Origin: Bacillota bacterium
GTDB lineage: Bacteria; Bacillota; Clostridia; Monoglobales; Firm-18
Assembly: GCA_023228885.1 (NCBI GenBank)
Contig: JALOAJ010000016.1
Location: forward strand, 1 to 53,323
Reading direction: 5' to 3'
Length of the DNA: 53,323 nt
The notes below the pieces were generated by a model, which was not told the origin of the DNA, did not search any database, and saw nothing but the letters and a program-made list of their open reading frames with translations. How positions within the stretch are numbered: position 1 is the stretch's first letter; each line of letters starts with the position of its first letter. Both the position numbers and the translations under genes were made by a program. Positions 34,427-44,358 of this stretch are shown here, piece after piece.

Positions 34427-35515
34427 TTGCAATACATGAAGGGTAAAATCTCAACCCACCAAGCAATTCTTTTGTCCCTTACAGTTATCATGTCACCCTC
34501 TGTGCGGTTTATACCAAACTTTACTGCAACGAAAGCCAAGCAAGCCGCATGGGTTTCACCCGCATTTTCTTTTTTAATCATATTTTTGTTTTTGTATGTT
34601 GTTTATGCAATAGTGGATAAATACCAAGACACGCCTTTTAGCGAAGTAATGAACGATATTTGCGGGGTTGTTATCGGAAAAATTCTTTTATCGTTATATA
34701 TTATATGGCTAACGGTGCTGACCACCTTTTATGTTAGGTATTATGCCGAGCGACTGCTAACAACCGTTATGCCATATATAAACAATTATTTATTTACGGT
34801 AATTATGCTTATAAGCGTTGCAATTATGGTCAGAAAAAGCATTGTGGCATTAGTGCGTATGAATGAGCTGATGCTGCCGATTTTTGTTTTGGTTTTCGTT
34901 GGGTGTTTTGTCTTTTCGATTTTCAAAATACAAGTTAAAAACTTTTTGCCGGTCAGCCGGCTTGATGTTATCCCAATTTCAAAGGCGGGAATTGGAATTG
35001 TCGGCATGTGGGGATATCTGCCCTTTATTTTTCTTTTCAGCGGAATGATTCACAGTAAGAAAGACATAAAAAAATACGGGTTAAAATCCGTGCTATTTCT
35101 TACTTCCGTTACGGTTCCTTTAATTGCAATGTGCATAGGCATGCTCGGACCGAAAATTATCGAAACAATGCCTATTCCCTTTTTCGTTGCAGTTAAACAA
35201 ATAAGTTTGTTTGATACAATAGAAAGAATAGAATCTATTGTTGTTACTATATGGATATTTTCGGATTTGCTTTTAATTTCGCTCTTTATTTCAATGCTTT
35301 TAGAAATGTTTAAATCGTTGTTCAGGTTGTCTGACACATGCTCTTTAACGGGTATTTATTGTATATTTCTGTTTTTCTTATCTTTTTACTTGGCAAGAGA
35401 TATTTTTGAACTTGAATGTTTCTCAAGCCAAATTTATATTTATGTAAATGTTATATTTTTAATAATCCTGCCTACTTTGGTGTTTTTCGTTGGAAAGCTA
35501 AGAAAAAAAGTTTGA
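34427..35515 (+). CDS. Spore germinant receptor B subunit (APC-superfamily)
   Basis: 362 residues with ten hydrophobic segments, the fold of the amino-acid permease-like GerB/Spore_permease family. KISTHQAILLSLTVIMSPSV at the start and PFIFLFSGMIHSKKDIKK near the middle are typical. It probably binds the germinant. The start is taken as TTG 34427, nine bases after AAGGTGG; an ATG three codons on is possible. It is the last gene of the ger operon, and no clear terminator is seen before the convergent regulator gene. Confidence 0.92.
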   Translation: MQYMKGKISTHQAILLSLTVIMSPSVRFIPNFTATKAKQAAWVSPAFSFLIIFLFLYVVYAIVDKYQDTPFSEVMNDICGVVIGKILLSLYIIWLTVLTTFYVRYYAERLLTTVMPYINNYLFTVIMLISVAIMVRKSIVALVRMNELMLPIFVLVFVGCFVFSIFKIQVKNFLPVSRLDVIPISKAGIGIVGMWGYLPFIFLFSGMIHSKKDIKKYGLKSVLFLTSVTVPLIAMCIGMLGPKIIETMPIPFFVAVKQISLFDTIERIESIVVTIWIFSDLLLISLFISMLLEMFKSLFRLSDTCSLTGIYCIFLFFLSFYLARDIFELECFSSQIYIYVNVIFLIILPTLVFFVGKLRKKV

Positions 35516-35594
35516 ATTGGCGTAAAAAATCAATTCAACATACCTTACGGCACATCCATAAGCCAATAAAGGCAGCATTTTAAGCTTAATGATA

Positions 35595-38000
35595 TCAAAG
35601 CTGTAAATCATCCTTTTTTGCTGCACCGTCAACATCTTCAGAAAATATTACTTTTTTTCTGCGATATGTGGAAGGGGTAGTTCCAAAGCTTTTTTTAAAA
35701 ACACTAAAAAAGTATTTTTTATTCTCCCACGATATTTGGTCTAATATTTCGTTTATCGTTAAATTTGTTGTTTCTAAAAGTTCTTTTGCTTTTGATAACC
35801 TTACATCTTTTATATAATCTGCCACCGATTGAGTTGTATATATTCTAAATATTTTTGCCAAGTGCCCCGGAGAAATTCGGAATATGTCTGAAAGCATTAC
35901 CAATGATAAATTGCTGTCTTTGTAGTTTTCATTAATAAAGGTCGTGATTTTTCGGATTGTTATTTCAGTCTTTTTGTTTTTATTTTCATTAATTGTGCTT
36001 ACTATATGCCTTAACAGTTCAAGGAAGTCGTTTGAGATATCATCTAAAGTTTCGTAGGAATTTATACGCGTATTAAAATCAAGAAAGTTTATTTCGAACA
36101 CAACCATGCTGCTGCTTTCCAAAAAGTTCAAAGCGATAAATAAGGCCGATGAGAAATAGTTTAATATAAAAATGATGTTTGTGTAGTCATATTTGTGCAG
36201 GGATTTTATTATTTCATTGCAATGGCTTTCTATTTCGTTTAGCTTACCCGTTTTAAGCAGGTCAAAAAAGCGGTCGATTTTATTGATAGCGGCGTCAAGA
36301 TTTTGTATTGTGTCGTTGTTTATATCTTTATAAGTAAGAATACATTTGTGCCCATGTATTATTCTGTAATTCGACAGCTCTGATACAAAGTTATATTCAT
36401 ACGGCAAATCTTTAAGTTCGTTGCACCTGTTGCTTATAAAAGCCGAAAGGGATATTTCGAAATATTTTATCATTGCATCTTGAATTTGTTTTATAATGTG
36501 TTGCAGCGAGGTTAAGACAAACTTTTCGTCATTTTCAACGCTTGTATTTAAAATCACCACGATTTGGTCGTTTTCCATATCAATACATTCGCAAACAAAC
36601 TGGGCGGCGGTTATTTCATTTGTTATGTTAAGCAAGCCGTATTTAAGCATCAACCTATCAACATCATTGTAGTTATTGCAAAACTCTGCATAATTATCTA
36701 TTTTTAACATGAAAATGTACATTGGTTGGTCTTGCTTTAGGTTTAAGTTGTAGTTACTGCCGTCAGAATTTGCATTGTTGTAATAATTTTCAACCAATAG
36801 GGCTTTTATAAAATCTCTTTTTATAAAATCAATGTTTTGGTCTTTGAATTTTTCCAGTTTTTTAATTTTGGTGGTCACCAATTCAAATTTATTTGATATA
36901 TAACTTAGCTCATTTGCGCTATCGGCATTTTGAATATCCCAAATTTCTTCGGCAATGTTTTCCACCTTGTGTTTTAGCAGGTTGACCGGCTGATAAATTC
37001 CTTTTGATAAAAACATAGATGTAATAAAGCTGGTAATTAGAATTACTATGCTTATTAAAAAGACTAATATCCTTATCTCTTTTGAATAGTCCGTTATAAA
37101 GTTGTATGGTGTGGCGCTGATAACTGTCCATTGCGGAAAATCTAATTTGGCGTATGTAACCATCGATTTGCTTTTTCCGTCTTTATGTATGAAATGCCCC
37201 GAGGGTAAACCAGACTGCATTATTTTTTCTACATATTTTATATCAGAAACATTTTGTGCAAACTCAAAATGTTCCGAACCGCCAATTGTTATGCCTTCGC
37301 TGTTAATTATGGCGCATTGGTGCTTGTTGTTGGATAACAGCAAAACATTTAGCGGTAAAGAAACAACAGTATTAAATATATAGTCTGCATTTATGTTGAC
37401 AACAAGGGCGTTTTTCAGGTTATCGCTATCAGGGAAATTCTCTTTTATTATATAAGAATAAACATTAATCAACTTAGTTGGCTCATAATCTGAAGCGGGC
37501 ATTTTTCTCGGTATAGGGTTAATGCCGAAATTGTGTTTTTCTTCAAATAGCATACCCGGAATATCCGTATCAAAAAAGGAATTATCCCTTATAATCGAAT
37601 GCGAGCTTATGCAATAATACCTGTCGAGCCTGCCATTATAAAGATATATTGAATGAACAAAGGGTAAACTTTGTTGCGTATTGTTTAAAGAAGAAATGCT
37701 GCTCAGCACCTCTGTTGTAGGTGCATTTTCGTTATACATCAGCAGTTGCGCATGATTGTTGTTCATTAAAGACGCTGCATATGTGGTTGAATAGCTGTTA
37801 ATGTTTTTAAGGCTATAACTGATTTGAGAGATAAACTGCTCGTTTGATTTGTTGATTCTTTTGATGCTTGAGCTTTTGAAAATGCCATATAGTAATGAAG
37901 ATAATACAATTATAATGCAAACACTAAGAGCTATCAAGCGATAGAATACATGAAAAAAATATGAATTAATGTTTTTTGAAAAAAAGGTTTTAGTTACCAT
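35595..38000 (-). CDS. Membrane-bound AraC-type regulator with extracytoplasmic sensor (YesN-like)
   Basis: About 801 residues. An N-terminal TM (about 25-45) is followed by an extracytoplasmic dCache-like region (about 50-310), a second TM (about 315-340) with a HAMP-like linker, a central region, and an AraC DNA-binding domain in the last 100 residues (LSLVMLSDIFRISPGHLAKIF and SKAKELLETTNLTINEILDQI). This is the single-protein sensor-regulator type that sits beside sugar ABC transporters in Clostridia and Paenibacillus. I chose the ATG at 38000, eight bases after AAGGA. It is divergent from the transporter operon and probably activates it when oligosaccharide is bound outside. Confidence 0.88.
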   Translation of the reverse strand: MVTKTFFSKNINSYFFHVFYRLIALSVCIIIVLSSLLYGIFKSSSIKRINKSNEQFISQISYSLKNINSYSTTYAASLMNNNHAQLLMYNENAPTTEVLSSISSLNNTQQSLPFVHSIYLYNGRLDRYYCISSHSIIRDNSFFDTDIPGMLFEEKHNFGINPIPRKMPASDYEPTKLINVYSYIIKENFPDSDNLKNALVVNINADYIFNTVVSLPLNVLLLSNNKHQCAIINSEGITIGGSEHFEFAQNVSDIKYVEKIMQSGLPSGHFIHKDGKSKSMVTYAKLDFPQWTVISATPYNFITDYSKEIRILVFLISIVILITSFITSMFLSKGIYQPVNLLKHKVENIAEEIWDIQNADSANELSYISNKFELVTTKIKKLEKFKDQNIDFIKRDFIKALLVENYYNNANSDGSNYNLNLKQDQPMYIFMLKIDNYAEFCNNYNDVDRLMLKYGLLNITNEITAAQFVCECIDMENDQIVVILNTSVENDEKFVLTSLQHIIKQIQDAMIKYFEISLSAFISNRCNELKDLPYEYNFVSELSNYRIIHGHKCILTYKDINNDTIQNLDAAINKIDRFFDLLKTGKLNEIESHCNEIIKSLHKYDYTNIIFILNYFSSALFIALNFLESSSMVVFEINFLDFNTRINSYETLDDISNDFLELLRHIVSTINENKNKKTEITIRKITTFINENYKDSNLSLVMLSDIFRISPGHLAKIFRIYTTQSVADYIKDVRLSKAKELLETTNLTINEILDQISWENKKYFFSVFKKSFGTTPSTYRRKKVIFSEDVDGAAKKDDLQL

Positions 38001-38106
38001 TTCTCGCATCCTTATAAACTGCACATTTTAGCATGATTATAACACATGCCATGTCAAAAAGCAACTGACGAAACCGCAGTAACGGTGCCAAAATTTGCAA
38101 TAGTGT

Positions 38107-38166
38107 CCATTTTTAAACTTAAGCTTAAAATTTGAACCATCCATTTATACTAATAACCATTTTTAA
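38107..38166 (+). promoter_or_regulatory. Direct repeats upstream of the ABC transporter operon
   Basis: CCATTTTTAA occurs at 38107-38116 and again at 38157-38166, exactly 50 bp apart on the same strand. A palindrome TTAAGCTTAA lies between them near 38119. They lie in the gap between the AraC-type regulator and the permease gene and are candidate activator sites; AraC proteins often bind direct repeats. A TATAAT lies near 38189-38194 without a good -35, which fits an activator-dependent promoter. Confidence 0.5.
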
Positions 38167-38266
38167 CACTATACTTTGATATAACCCGTTGTTATAATCA
38201 AGGTAAAGTATTAGCAATATCCAATGCCCGTGGGGCAAATTGCTATGGCGGATAGGGGATAAAATT

Positions 38267-39235
38267 ATGAAACCATTTAGTCGGACAACATTAAATGATA
38301 GCGGGGTTTTAAAAAATATGCAAAAGGGCAAATTGAACGGCTTTCAAAAGAACGGCCCCCTTTTTCTGATGACTTTGCCAATGGTTATATATATATTTGT
38401 TTTTAATTACATCCCAATGGCGGGAATTTTTCTTTCGTTTAAAAGATTTCGCTACGACAAAGGGTTTTGGGGTAGCGAATGGATAGGTTTTGATAACTTT
38501 AAGTTTTTTTTCCAATCGCAAGACGCATGGCGAACGGCAAGAAACACCCTTGCTTATAATTTTGTTTTTATAATTATCGGCGTAGTGATAGCCGTTGGCA
38601 TAGCGTTGTTGCTGTATGAAATATCTAATAGAAAAATGTTAAAAATGTATCAAACCATAATGTTTTTTCCGCATTTGCTTTCATGGGTGGTTATTTCATT
38701 TATGGCATATGCCTTTTTGAATTCAAGGTCGGGGCTGCTTAATATGCTGTTAAAGTCAATTCATTTAAAGCCGGTAGATTGGTATAACCAGCCCAATCCA
38801 TGGATTTTTATTTTCCCAATTGCCCATATTTGGAAGTCGGTAGGAATGTCGGCGTTGATATATTATGCAAGTCTGATAGGCATAGACCATGAGTATTTTG
38901 AAGCGGCATCCATTGAAGGAGCAAACAAATGGCATATAACAACCAAAATTACATTGCCCTTTTTAAAGCCGCTTATAACTATATTGACAATACTTGCAAT
39001 AGGTCAAATATTTAATGCGGATTTTGGGCTATTTTATCAACTGCCCATGAATTCTCCTATGCTTTATAAGACAACCGATGTTATCGAAACTTATATTTTT
39101 CGAACTTTGAGGGAGGAGGGCAATATTGGCGTTTCAAGCGCTGTGGGGTTGTTTAAATCGTTGGTTGGGTTAGTTTTAGTTATTACCACCAATGCGTTTG
39201 TTAAAAGGGTAAGCCCGGAAAACGCATTATTCTGA
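38267..39235 (+). CDS. ABC sugar permease 1 (LplB/YteP-like)
   Basis: About 322 residues with six membrane segments and the permease-ATPase contact loop EYFEAASIEGANKWHITTKITLPFL (around 210-235). It is the first permease of a carbohydrate importer of the oligosaccharide type common in clostridial polysaccharide loci. The start is the ATG at 38267, eight bases after GGGG; the frame upstream lacks a ribosome site. Regulation is probably by the divergent AraC-type sensor. Confidence 0.92.
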   Translation: MKPFSRTTLNDSGVLKNMQKGKLNGFQKNGPLFLMTLPMVIYIFVFNYIPMAGIFLSFKRFRYDKGFWGSEWIGFDNFKFFFQSQDAWRTARNTLAYNFVFIIIGVVIAVGIALLLYEISNRKMLKMYQTIMFFPHLLSWVVISFMAYAFLNSRSGLLNMLLKSIHLKPVDWYNQPNPWIFIFPIAHIWKSVGMSALIYYASLIGIDHEYFEAASIEGANKWHITTKITLPFLKPLITILTILAIGQIFNADFGLFYQLPMNSPMLYKTTDVIETYIFRTLREEGNIGVSSAVGLFKSLVGLVLVITTNAFVKRVSPENALF

Positions 39236-39271
39236 TTTATTTAAAAGAATTTTAAGAATAGAGGCAAATAA

Positions 39272-40162
39272 ATGAATGTAAAGAAAAAGGTTTCGGTTTA
39301 TAAAATTTTAATACATATTTTTTTCTTATTGCTGTCGATTGGTTTTGTTATACCGCTTATTACGATAATTTCTATATCTTTGTCCAATGAAACAGATATA
39401 GTTTTGTCGGGGTATAGATTAATCCCCAAAAACATTGATTTTAATGCTTATCGATTTGTGTTTAAAAACCACCAGCAATTGATAAACGCATATAAAGTTA
39501 ATGTCGTTTTATCCTCGGTTGGGCTGCTCATTTATTTGGTTATGAGCTCGATGTGCGCATATGCAATATCAAGATATGATTTTAAGTATAAAAGCGCAAT
39601 AACATTTTACTTGTTCTTCACCATGTTGTTTAACGGAGGGCTTGTTCCCGTCTATATTTTGATGACAAATTTTCTTCGTTTAAAAAATACTTATGCTGCA
39701 TTAATAATTCCATTACTCGGGAATGTGTGGTTTGTCTTTTTGATGAGAACCTTTTTTCAACAACTTCCCGGCTCTATTATTGAATCTGCAAGAATAGACG
39801 GCGCAAACGAATGGCTTACATATTACAAAATTGTCTTACCCCTTTCAACCCCTGCTTTGGCAACGGTAGGGCTGTTACAGCTTTTGGCTAATTGGAATTC
39901 ATGGTTTCCCGCACTGCTTTATATAGACGAGCCCAGATTATACACCTTGCAGTATCTGTTGCAGGTAATGCTGCGCAACATACAAGAAGCAATCCGAACA
40001 ATGGACAACATACCCGGAGGATTGTACGATGCTCAAAACCTTCCCACAGAATCGCTTAGAATGGCGATGTGCATACTTGCAATAGGGCCTATGCTTTTTG
40101 TTTTTCCATTTTTTCAAAAATATTTTGTAACCGGGTTGACGGTGGGAGCTGTAAAAGGATAA
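39272..40162 (+). CDS. ABC sugar permease 2 (CarB/YtcP-like)
   Basis: 296 residues with six membrane segments and the loop GSIIESARIDGANEWLTYYKIVLPL (around 170-195) that docks with the ATPase. It pairs with the preceding permease. The C-terminal PTESLRMAMCILAIGPMLFVFPFFQKYFVTGLTVGAVKG (spread over the last 40 residues) is typical of this subfamily. It lies 36 bp downstream of permease 1 in the same operon. Confidence 0.93.
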   Translation: MNVKKKVSVYKILIHIFFLLLSIGFVIPLITIISISLSNETDIVLSGYRLIPKNIDFNAYRFVFKNHQQLINAYKVNVVLSSVGLLIYLVMSSMCAYAISRYDFKYKSAITFYLFFTMLFNGGLVPVYILMTNFLRLKNTYAALIIPLLGNVWFVFLMRTFFQQLPGSIIESARIDGANEWLTYYKIVLPLSTPALATVGLLQLLANWNSWFPALLYIDEPRLYTLQYLLQVMLRNIQEAIRTMDNIPGGLYDAQNLPTESLRMAMCILAIGPMLFVFPFFQKYFVTGLTVGAVKG

Positions 40163-40192
40163 AATATTCATAAATAATGTTAAGGAGATGGT

Positions 40193-41686
40193 TTGAAAGT
40201 GAAAAAGGTTAAGAAAATAATCAGTTTAACTTTAGTTATTTGTTTTATCGTTCTAATGGCGGCAGGGTGTTCATTTGGTCGACAAGGAAAAAAAACGGGC
40301 AAGGGGAGCGAAGTAGGTTCCGACACGAATTATACAAAATTGGCTTGGTATTTAAGAGGGGCTGCTCCAAAAAATTCTGATTTAGTTACCGAAAAAGCAA
40401 ATGAAATAATCGCAGACAAAATAGGGGCAGTTGTAGACTTTAAATTTGTGCAGCCGGGCGATTATAATCAAAAAATGCAGATGATTATGGCGAGCTCTGA
40501 AGAATTTGACCTTTGCTTCACATCAGACTGGGCAAACAGCTATGTTCCAAATGTAAAAAAAGGCGCATACATTCCTATTGATGATTTGTTGGATAAATTC
40601 CCCCGTGTTAAAGAAATCTTTTCAGATGAAATTTGGGGGGCGGCAAAAGTAGGCAGTAAAATATATGCCGTGCCGAATTATCAGGTTTTATATGCTCAGC
40701 AAGGCATGTGGTTTAATAAAAAGCTTGTTGATAAGTATAATATAGATTTATCAACTGTTAATAAAATAAGCGACCTTACAGCCATTTATGAATTCATTAA
40801 AGAAAAAGAGCCGACCGTTTCACCCATTTTATCGGGAGTACCGTGGATTTTGAGCAGGGATTTTCCAATGCAGGCTCTTGATGACGGCGGCAGCGGTTTT
40901 ATTGTTGACACCGAAACTTGGGAGGTGTATGACACAAGTTCTGACAAACCCAGAGTTTTGGAAAGCAAAAAAAATGTTGAGCTCATGAGGGAGTGGTATT
41001 TGAAAGACTTTTTCCCTGCTGATGTTGCAACAGCGCAAAATTTGAATGTTCTTATAAAAACGGGAACGGTATTTAGCGGTTATGCAAAGCAAAAACCCGG
41101 CGGCGAAGAAGATTTTAAAATTGTACACGGTCTTGAGGTTGTTATGAAAGCGCTTACCGACGCTGTTATTACAAGAAGCTCGGTGTTGGCTGCACTGACT
41201 GCCATCAGCAACACTTCTAAAAACCCGACAAAAGCAATGGAATTGATTGAGCTTATGAATGTGGATAAAGAGCTTTTAAATTATATGGTGCACGGCATTG
41301 AAGGGCAAGACTATGTTAAAAAAGCGGAAAATAAAATAGCTAAATTGCCCGACTCATATGGTTTCAATGCGTGGCAATTTGGCAATCAACTAAATGCCTA
41401 CTTATTGGAAGGTCAAGACGACAACTTATGGAAAGAAACGAAGGAAATGAACGATAACGCTTATGTGGATCCTTTAATAAGCTTTTCCTTCAACTCCACA
41501 AATGTTGAATCCGAAATAGCTCAGATTATAGGGATTGGCGGAGAATTTGGTAAAATAATTGATAGCGGTTTGGACGACCCTAAATCAATATCGGAAATTG
41601 TTACTGCAAAAAGAAAGCTGGCGGGAAGGGACAAAATTCTAAACGAATTGCAAGAGCAGATTAATGCTTGGAAAAGCAGTAATTAG
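40193..41686 (+). CDS. ABC sugar-binding lipoprotein
   Basis: 497 residues. A signal peptide ends in the lipobox MAAGC with Cys26. The rest has the family features of long oligosaccharide-binding proteins that pair with LplB/YtcP permeases: FNKKLVDKYNID, IPIDDLLDKFP and TDVSF-like sugar-pocket segments. The start is TTG 40193 behind AAGGAG; a GTG two codons later is possible. It delivers the substrate to the two permeases. No ATPase gene follows, so a shared MsmK-type ATPase elsewhere is implied. Confidence 0.92.
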   Translation: MKVKKVKKIISLTLVICFIVLMAAGCSFGRQGKKTGKGSEVGSDTNYTKLAWYLRGAAPKNSDLVTEKANEIIADKIGAVVDFKFVQPGDYNQKMQMIMASSEEFDLCFTSDWANSYVPNVKKGAYIPIDDLLDKFPRVKEIFSDEIWGAAKVGSKIYAVPNYQVLYAQQGMWFNKKLVDKYNIDLSTVNKISDLTAIYEFIKEKEPTVSPILSGVPWILSRDFPMQALDDGGSGFIVDTETWEVYDTSSDKPRVLESKKNVELMREWYLKDFFPADVATAQNLNVLIKTGTVFSGYAKQKPGGEEDFKIVHGLEVVMKALTDAVITRSSVLAALTAISNTSKNPTKAMELIELMNVDKELLNYMVHGIEGQDYVKKAENKIAKLPDSYGFNAWQFGNQLNAYLLEGQDDNLWKETKEMNDNAYVDPLISFSFNSTNVESEIAQIIGIGGEFGKIIDSGLDDPKSISEIVTAKRKLAGRDKILNELQEQINAWKSSN

Positions 41687-41730
41687 GATGTTGCATTACG
41701 AAGGAACAAAAAACGAAAGGATGTTTTAAA

Positions 41731-44331
41731 TTGAACGCTTTGATTTTTAATAAAAAAGTAAAAACGGTGTTAACGGCGATACTAACAATGAGTGTTGTTT
41801 TAATTGGTTTTAGCATGCCAATTTTTGCACAATCGTCTGATAGGGCGGTGTTTTATATCTCAACAGAGGGTAATGACCTTGCTGACGGAACAATAGCTGC
41901 CCCATTTGCAACGCTTGAAAGGGCAAGGGACGCTATACGCGAATTAAAAAAAGAGGGTGGGCTTCCGCAAAGCGGCGCTACTGTTTATTTAAGGGAAGGT
42001 TCATATGAAAGGGACAAAACATTTGTTTTAGAGCAACAAGATTCGGGAACTGATAATGCGCCGATTGTATATCGAGCATTTCCAAATGAAAATGTTACTG
42101 TTTCAGGCGGCAAAAAAATAAAGTTGGCGGATTTTACACCGGTTACCGACGGGGGGATTATTGCTCGGCTGCCGAAAGAATCAAGAAACAAGGTTTTGCA
42201 GTTCGATTTAAAAAACATCGGCATTACAAAAGTTGATAAAATGCCGCTCTACGGTCATGGCATGAGTGTACTTCAACAGCGCACCGAGTATAAAACCGGT
42301 GTGCAATCGGTAGAGCTTTTTTTGAACAACGAGGAAATGAAAATAGCCAGATGGCCGAATGAAGGCTATCAAGCGATTGATGAGGTTATTGACCCGGGAA
42401 CGATATATATGGTGCAAGGTAAAAGCTTAGAGGTGGATGGACCTCCGCAAGGTTTTACAATCAAGGTTAATGATAAAAGGCTTGCTCGTTGGGGGCAGGC
42501 GAAAGATATAATGATGCATGGTTTTTGGACATTTGATTGGTCGGACCAAAGCGTTGAGGTAGATTATGTTGATGCAAATAAAATGGAAATAAAAAGCGTT
42601 CAGCCTCATGCTTTTGGCGTTTCGCTGGATAGAACGGGGAAGTTCTATGTTTATAATTTATTGGAAGAAATCGATGTGCCGGGCGAATGGTACATAAATA
42701 AAGACGACTGTATGCTTTATTTTTACCCTCCGACGGACGACACAAATTCCTTTGTGGATATATCGCTTATAGATGATTATTTGTTTAGCTTAAATGATAC
42801 TTCAAACATCACAATAAGGGGAATTACATTTGAAAGCTCACGCGGCAACGGAATAAATATAGAAGAAGGCTTTAATAACCTTATTTCACAATGCGTTATA
42901 CGCAATATGGCAGGCTGCGCCCTAGATATTTCCGGCAAGCAAAATGGTATTATAAGCAGTGAAGTTTATGGCATGGGTAACGGCGGCGTTAGGCTTAGCG
43001 GCGGGGACAGAAACACCTTAACCCCTGCCGGAAACTATGCGGAAAACAATGATATATATAAGGTAGACAGAATATCAAAGACTTATGTTCCTGCCATACG
43101 CCTGAGCGGTGTTGGGAACAAAGCGATAAATAACCGATTGCACGAATCAGACCATTTAATAATTCAATTTTCGGGTAATGACCACATAATCGAAAGAAAC
43201 GAGATATTTGACGCAGTTAAAAACAGCGATGATATGGGCGCCATTTACACAGGTCGTGATTGGACCACAAGGGGCAACATTATTAAAAACAATTACTTTA
43301 GAGATATTAATAATGTTATCGGGCCGCTTGGCGTTTTCGCTATATACACCGATGACTCAACATCCGAAGCGTATATAAACGGCAATATATTTCACAATGT
43401 TTATAAGGCGCTGTTTTCACATGGCGGCAGAGATCATGTCGTGCAAAATAATGTGGTGATTGATTCAAAGTCCTCCTTTTCTTTTAGGGTGCACAATCCG
43501 AATTCCATAGACAATCATCTCGTCACCCTTATGGAACGGTTGGACGGAGTGCCTTACCAAAACGAAATATGGGCTAAAAGATACCCGTCTTTGGTAAATA
43601 TATTGAATGATGATTATAAAGTTCCAAAGAATAATACTGTCGAAAGAAATGTGTTTATCGAAACGCCTGCAATAGATGCGGCGGAGCAAGCTTTATCTAC
43701 GGGAAAGTTTGAGGATAACATAGAAATGTCCGCTCAGGAAGCTAAGTTTGTTGATGTATCGTCTAAAAACTTTGCTTTAAAAGAAGATTCGGAAATATAC
43801 AAAAAACTGCCGGATTTCGATGCGATTCCTTTTGAAAAAATAGGAATGTACACACAACGCGCAATGGACAAAATTAAAGACGCAGTTGTGTTGTATATAG
43901 GCAGCCCTTATACTTTTGTTTATAAAAATTCCAAACAAATAGACTCTGATAACATTGATGTTATACCTATAATTGAAAATGGGAGAACTCTTGTTCCGGT
44001 AAGATTTATTTCAGAAAGCTTTGGCGCGCAGGTGGGCTGGGATGAAACAACCGACGAAGTTACCGTTACTTTGGGCGAAAAAATAATAAAAATGACGCTT
44101 GAGCAGGATGTAATTAGTGTAAACGGTCAGGATTCTAAATTGGATGTTCCGGCAAAAGCAGTGAATGGAAGAACATTGATACCACTTCGAGCGCTGGTGG
44201 AATCGCTTGATAAAAAGGTGTTTTGGGATCCACAAGGGTTAATAGTTATTAGTGACGATAACGATTTGCTTGATACTGCTGCAGAACAAGATTTAATTGA
44301 CGAAATTGCTCGCATTTTGACGGTAAATTAG
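41731..44331 (+). CDS. Secreted right-handed parallel beta-helix protein with copper-amine-oxidase-N-like domains
   Basis: 866 residues with a signal peptide (about 1-34, ending FAQSS). The opening FYISTEGNDLADGTIAAPF, then TLERARDAI, starts a parallel beta-helix of the polysaccharide lyase/glycosidase kind. The helix runs through about residue 650 with repeated NxI and GNxI turns. The last 140 residues contain two copper-amine-oxidase-N type units (GRTLVPVRFISESFGAQVGW and GRTLIPLRALVESL), common wall or stalk modules in Clostridia. The start is TTG behind AAAGGATG. The substrate is unknown; a uronate-rich polymer is plausible given the kdu genes. Confidence 0.88.
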   Translation: MNALIFNKKVKTVLTAILTMSVVLIGFSMPIFAQSSDRAVFYISTEGNDLADGTIAAPFATLERARDAIRELKKEGGLPQSGATVYLREGSYERDKTFVLEQQDSGTDNAPIVYRAFPNENVTVSGGKKIKLADFTPVTDGGIIARLPKESRNKVLQFDLKNIGITKVDKMPLYGHGMSVLQQRTEYKTGVQSVELFLNNEEMKIARWPNEGYQAIDEVIDPGTIYMVQGKSLEVDGPPQGFTIKVNDKRLARWGQAKDIMMHGFWTFDWSDQSVEVDYVDANKMEIKSVQPHAFGVSLDRTGKFYVYNLLEEIDVPGEWYINKDDCMLYFYPPTDDTNSFVDISLIDDYLFSLNDTSNITIRGITFESSRGNGINIEEGFNNLISQCVIRNMAGCALDISGKQNGIISSEVYGMGNGGVRLSGGDRNTLTPAGNYAENNDIYKVDRISKTYVPAIRLSGVGNKAINNRLHESDHLIIQFSGNDHIIERNEIFDAVKNSDDMGAIYTGRDWTTRGNIIKNNYFRDINNVIGPLGVFAIYTDDSTSEAYINGNIFHNVYKALFSHGGRDHVVQNNVVIDSKSSFSFRVHNPNSIDNHLVTLMERLDGVPYQNEIWAKRYPSLVNILNDDYKVPKNNTVERNVFIETPAIDAAEQALSTGKFEDNIEMSAQEAKFVDVSSKNFALKEDSEIYKKLPDFDAIPFEKIGMYTQRAMDKIKDAVVLYIGSPYTFVYKNSKQIDSDNIDVIPIIENGRTLVPVRFISESFGAQVGWDETTDEVTVTLGEKIIKMTLEQDVISVNGQDSKLDVPAKAVNGRTLIPLRALVESLDKKVFWDPQGLIVISDDNDLLDTAAEQDLIDEIARILTVN

Positions 44332-44358
44332 AATAAAGCATATTAGGGAGGGTTGCAT

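Noticed and set aside
38159..38194. Standard sigma-A promoter for the ABC operon
   Set aside because: A TATAAT is present but no acceptable -35 box at 16-18 bp, so it is treated as activator-dependent.
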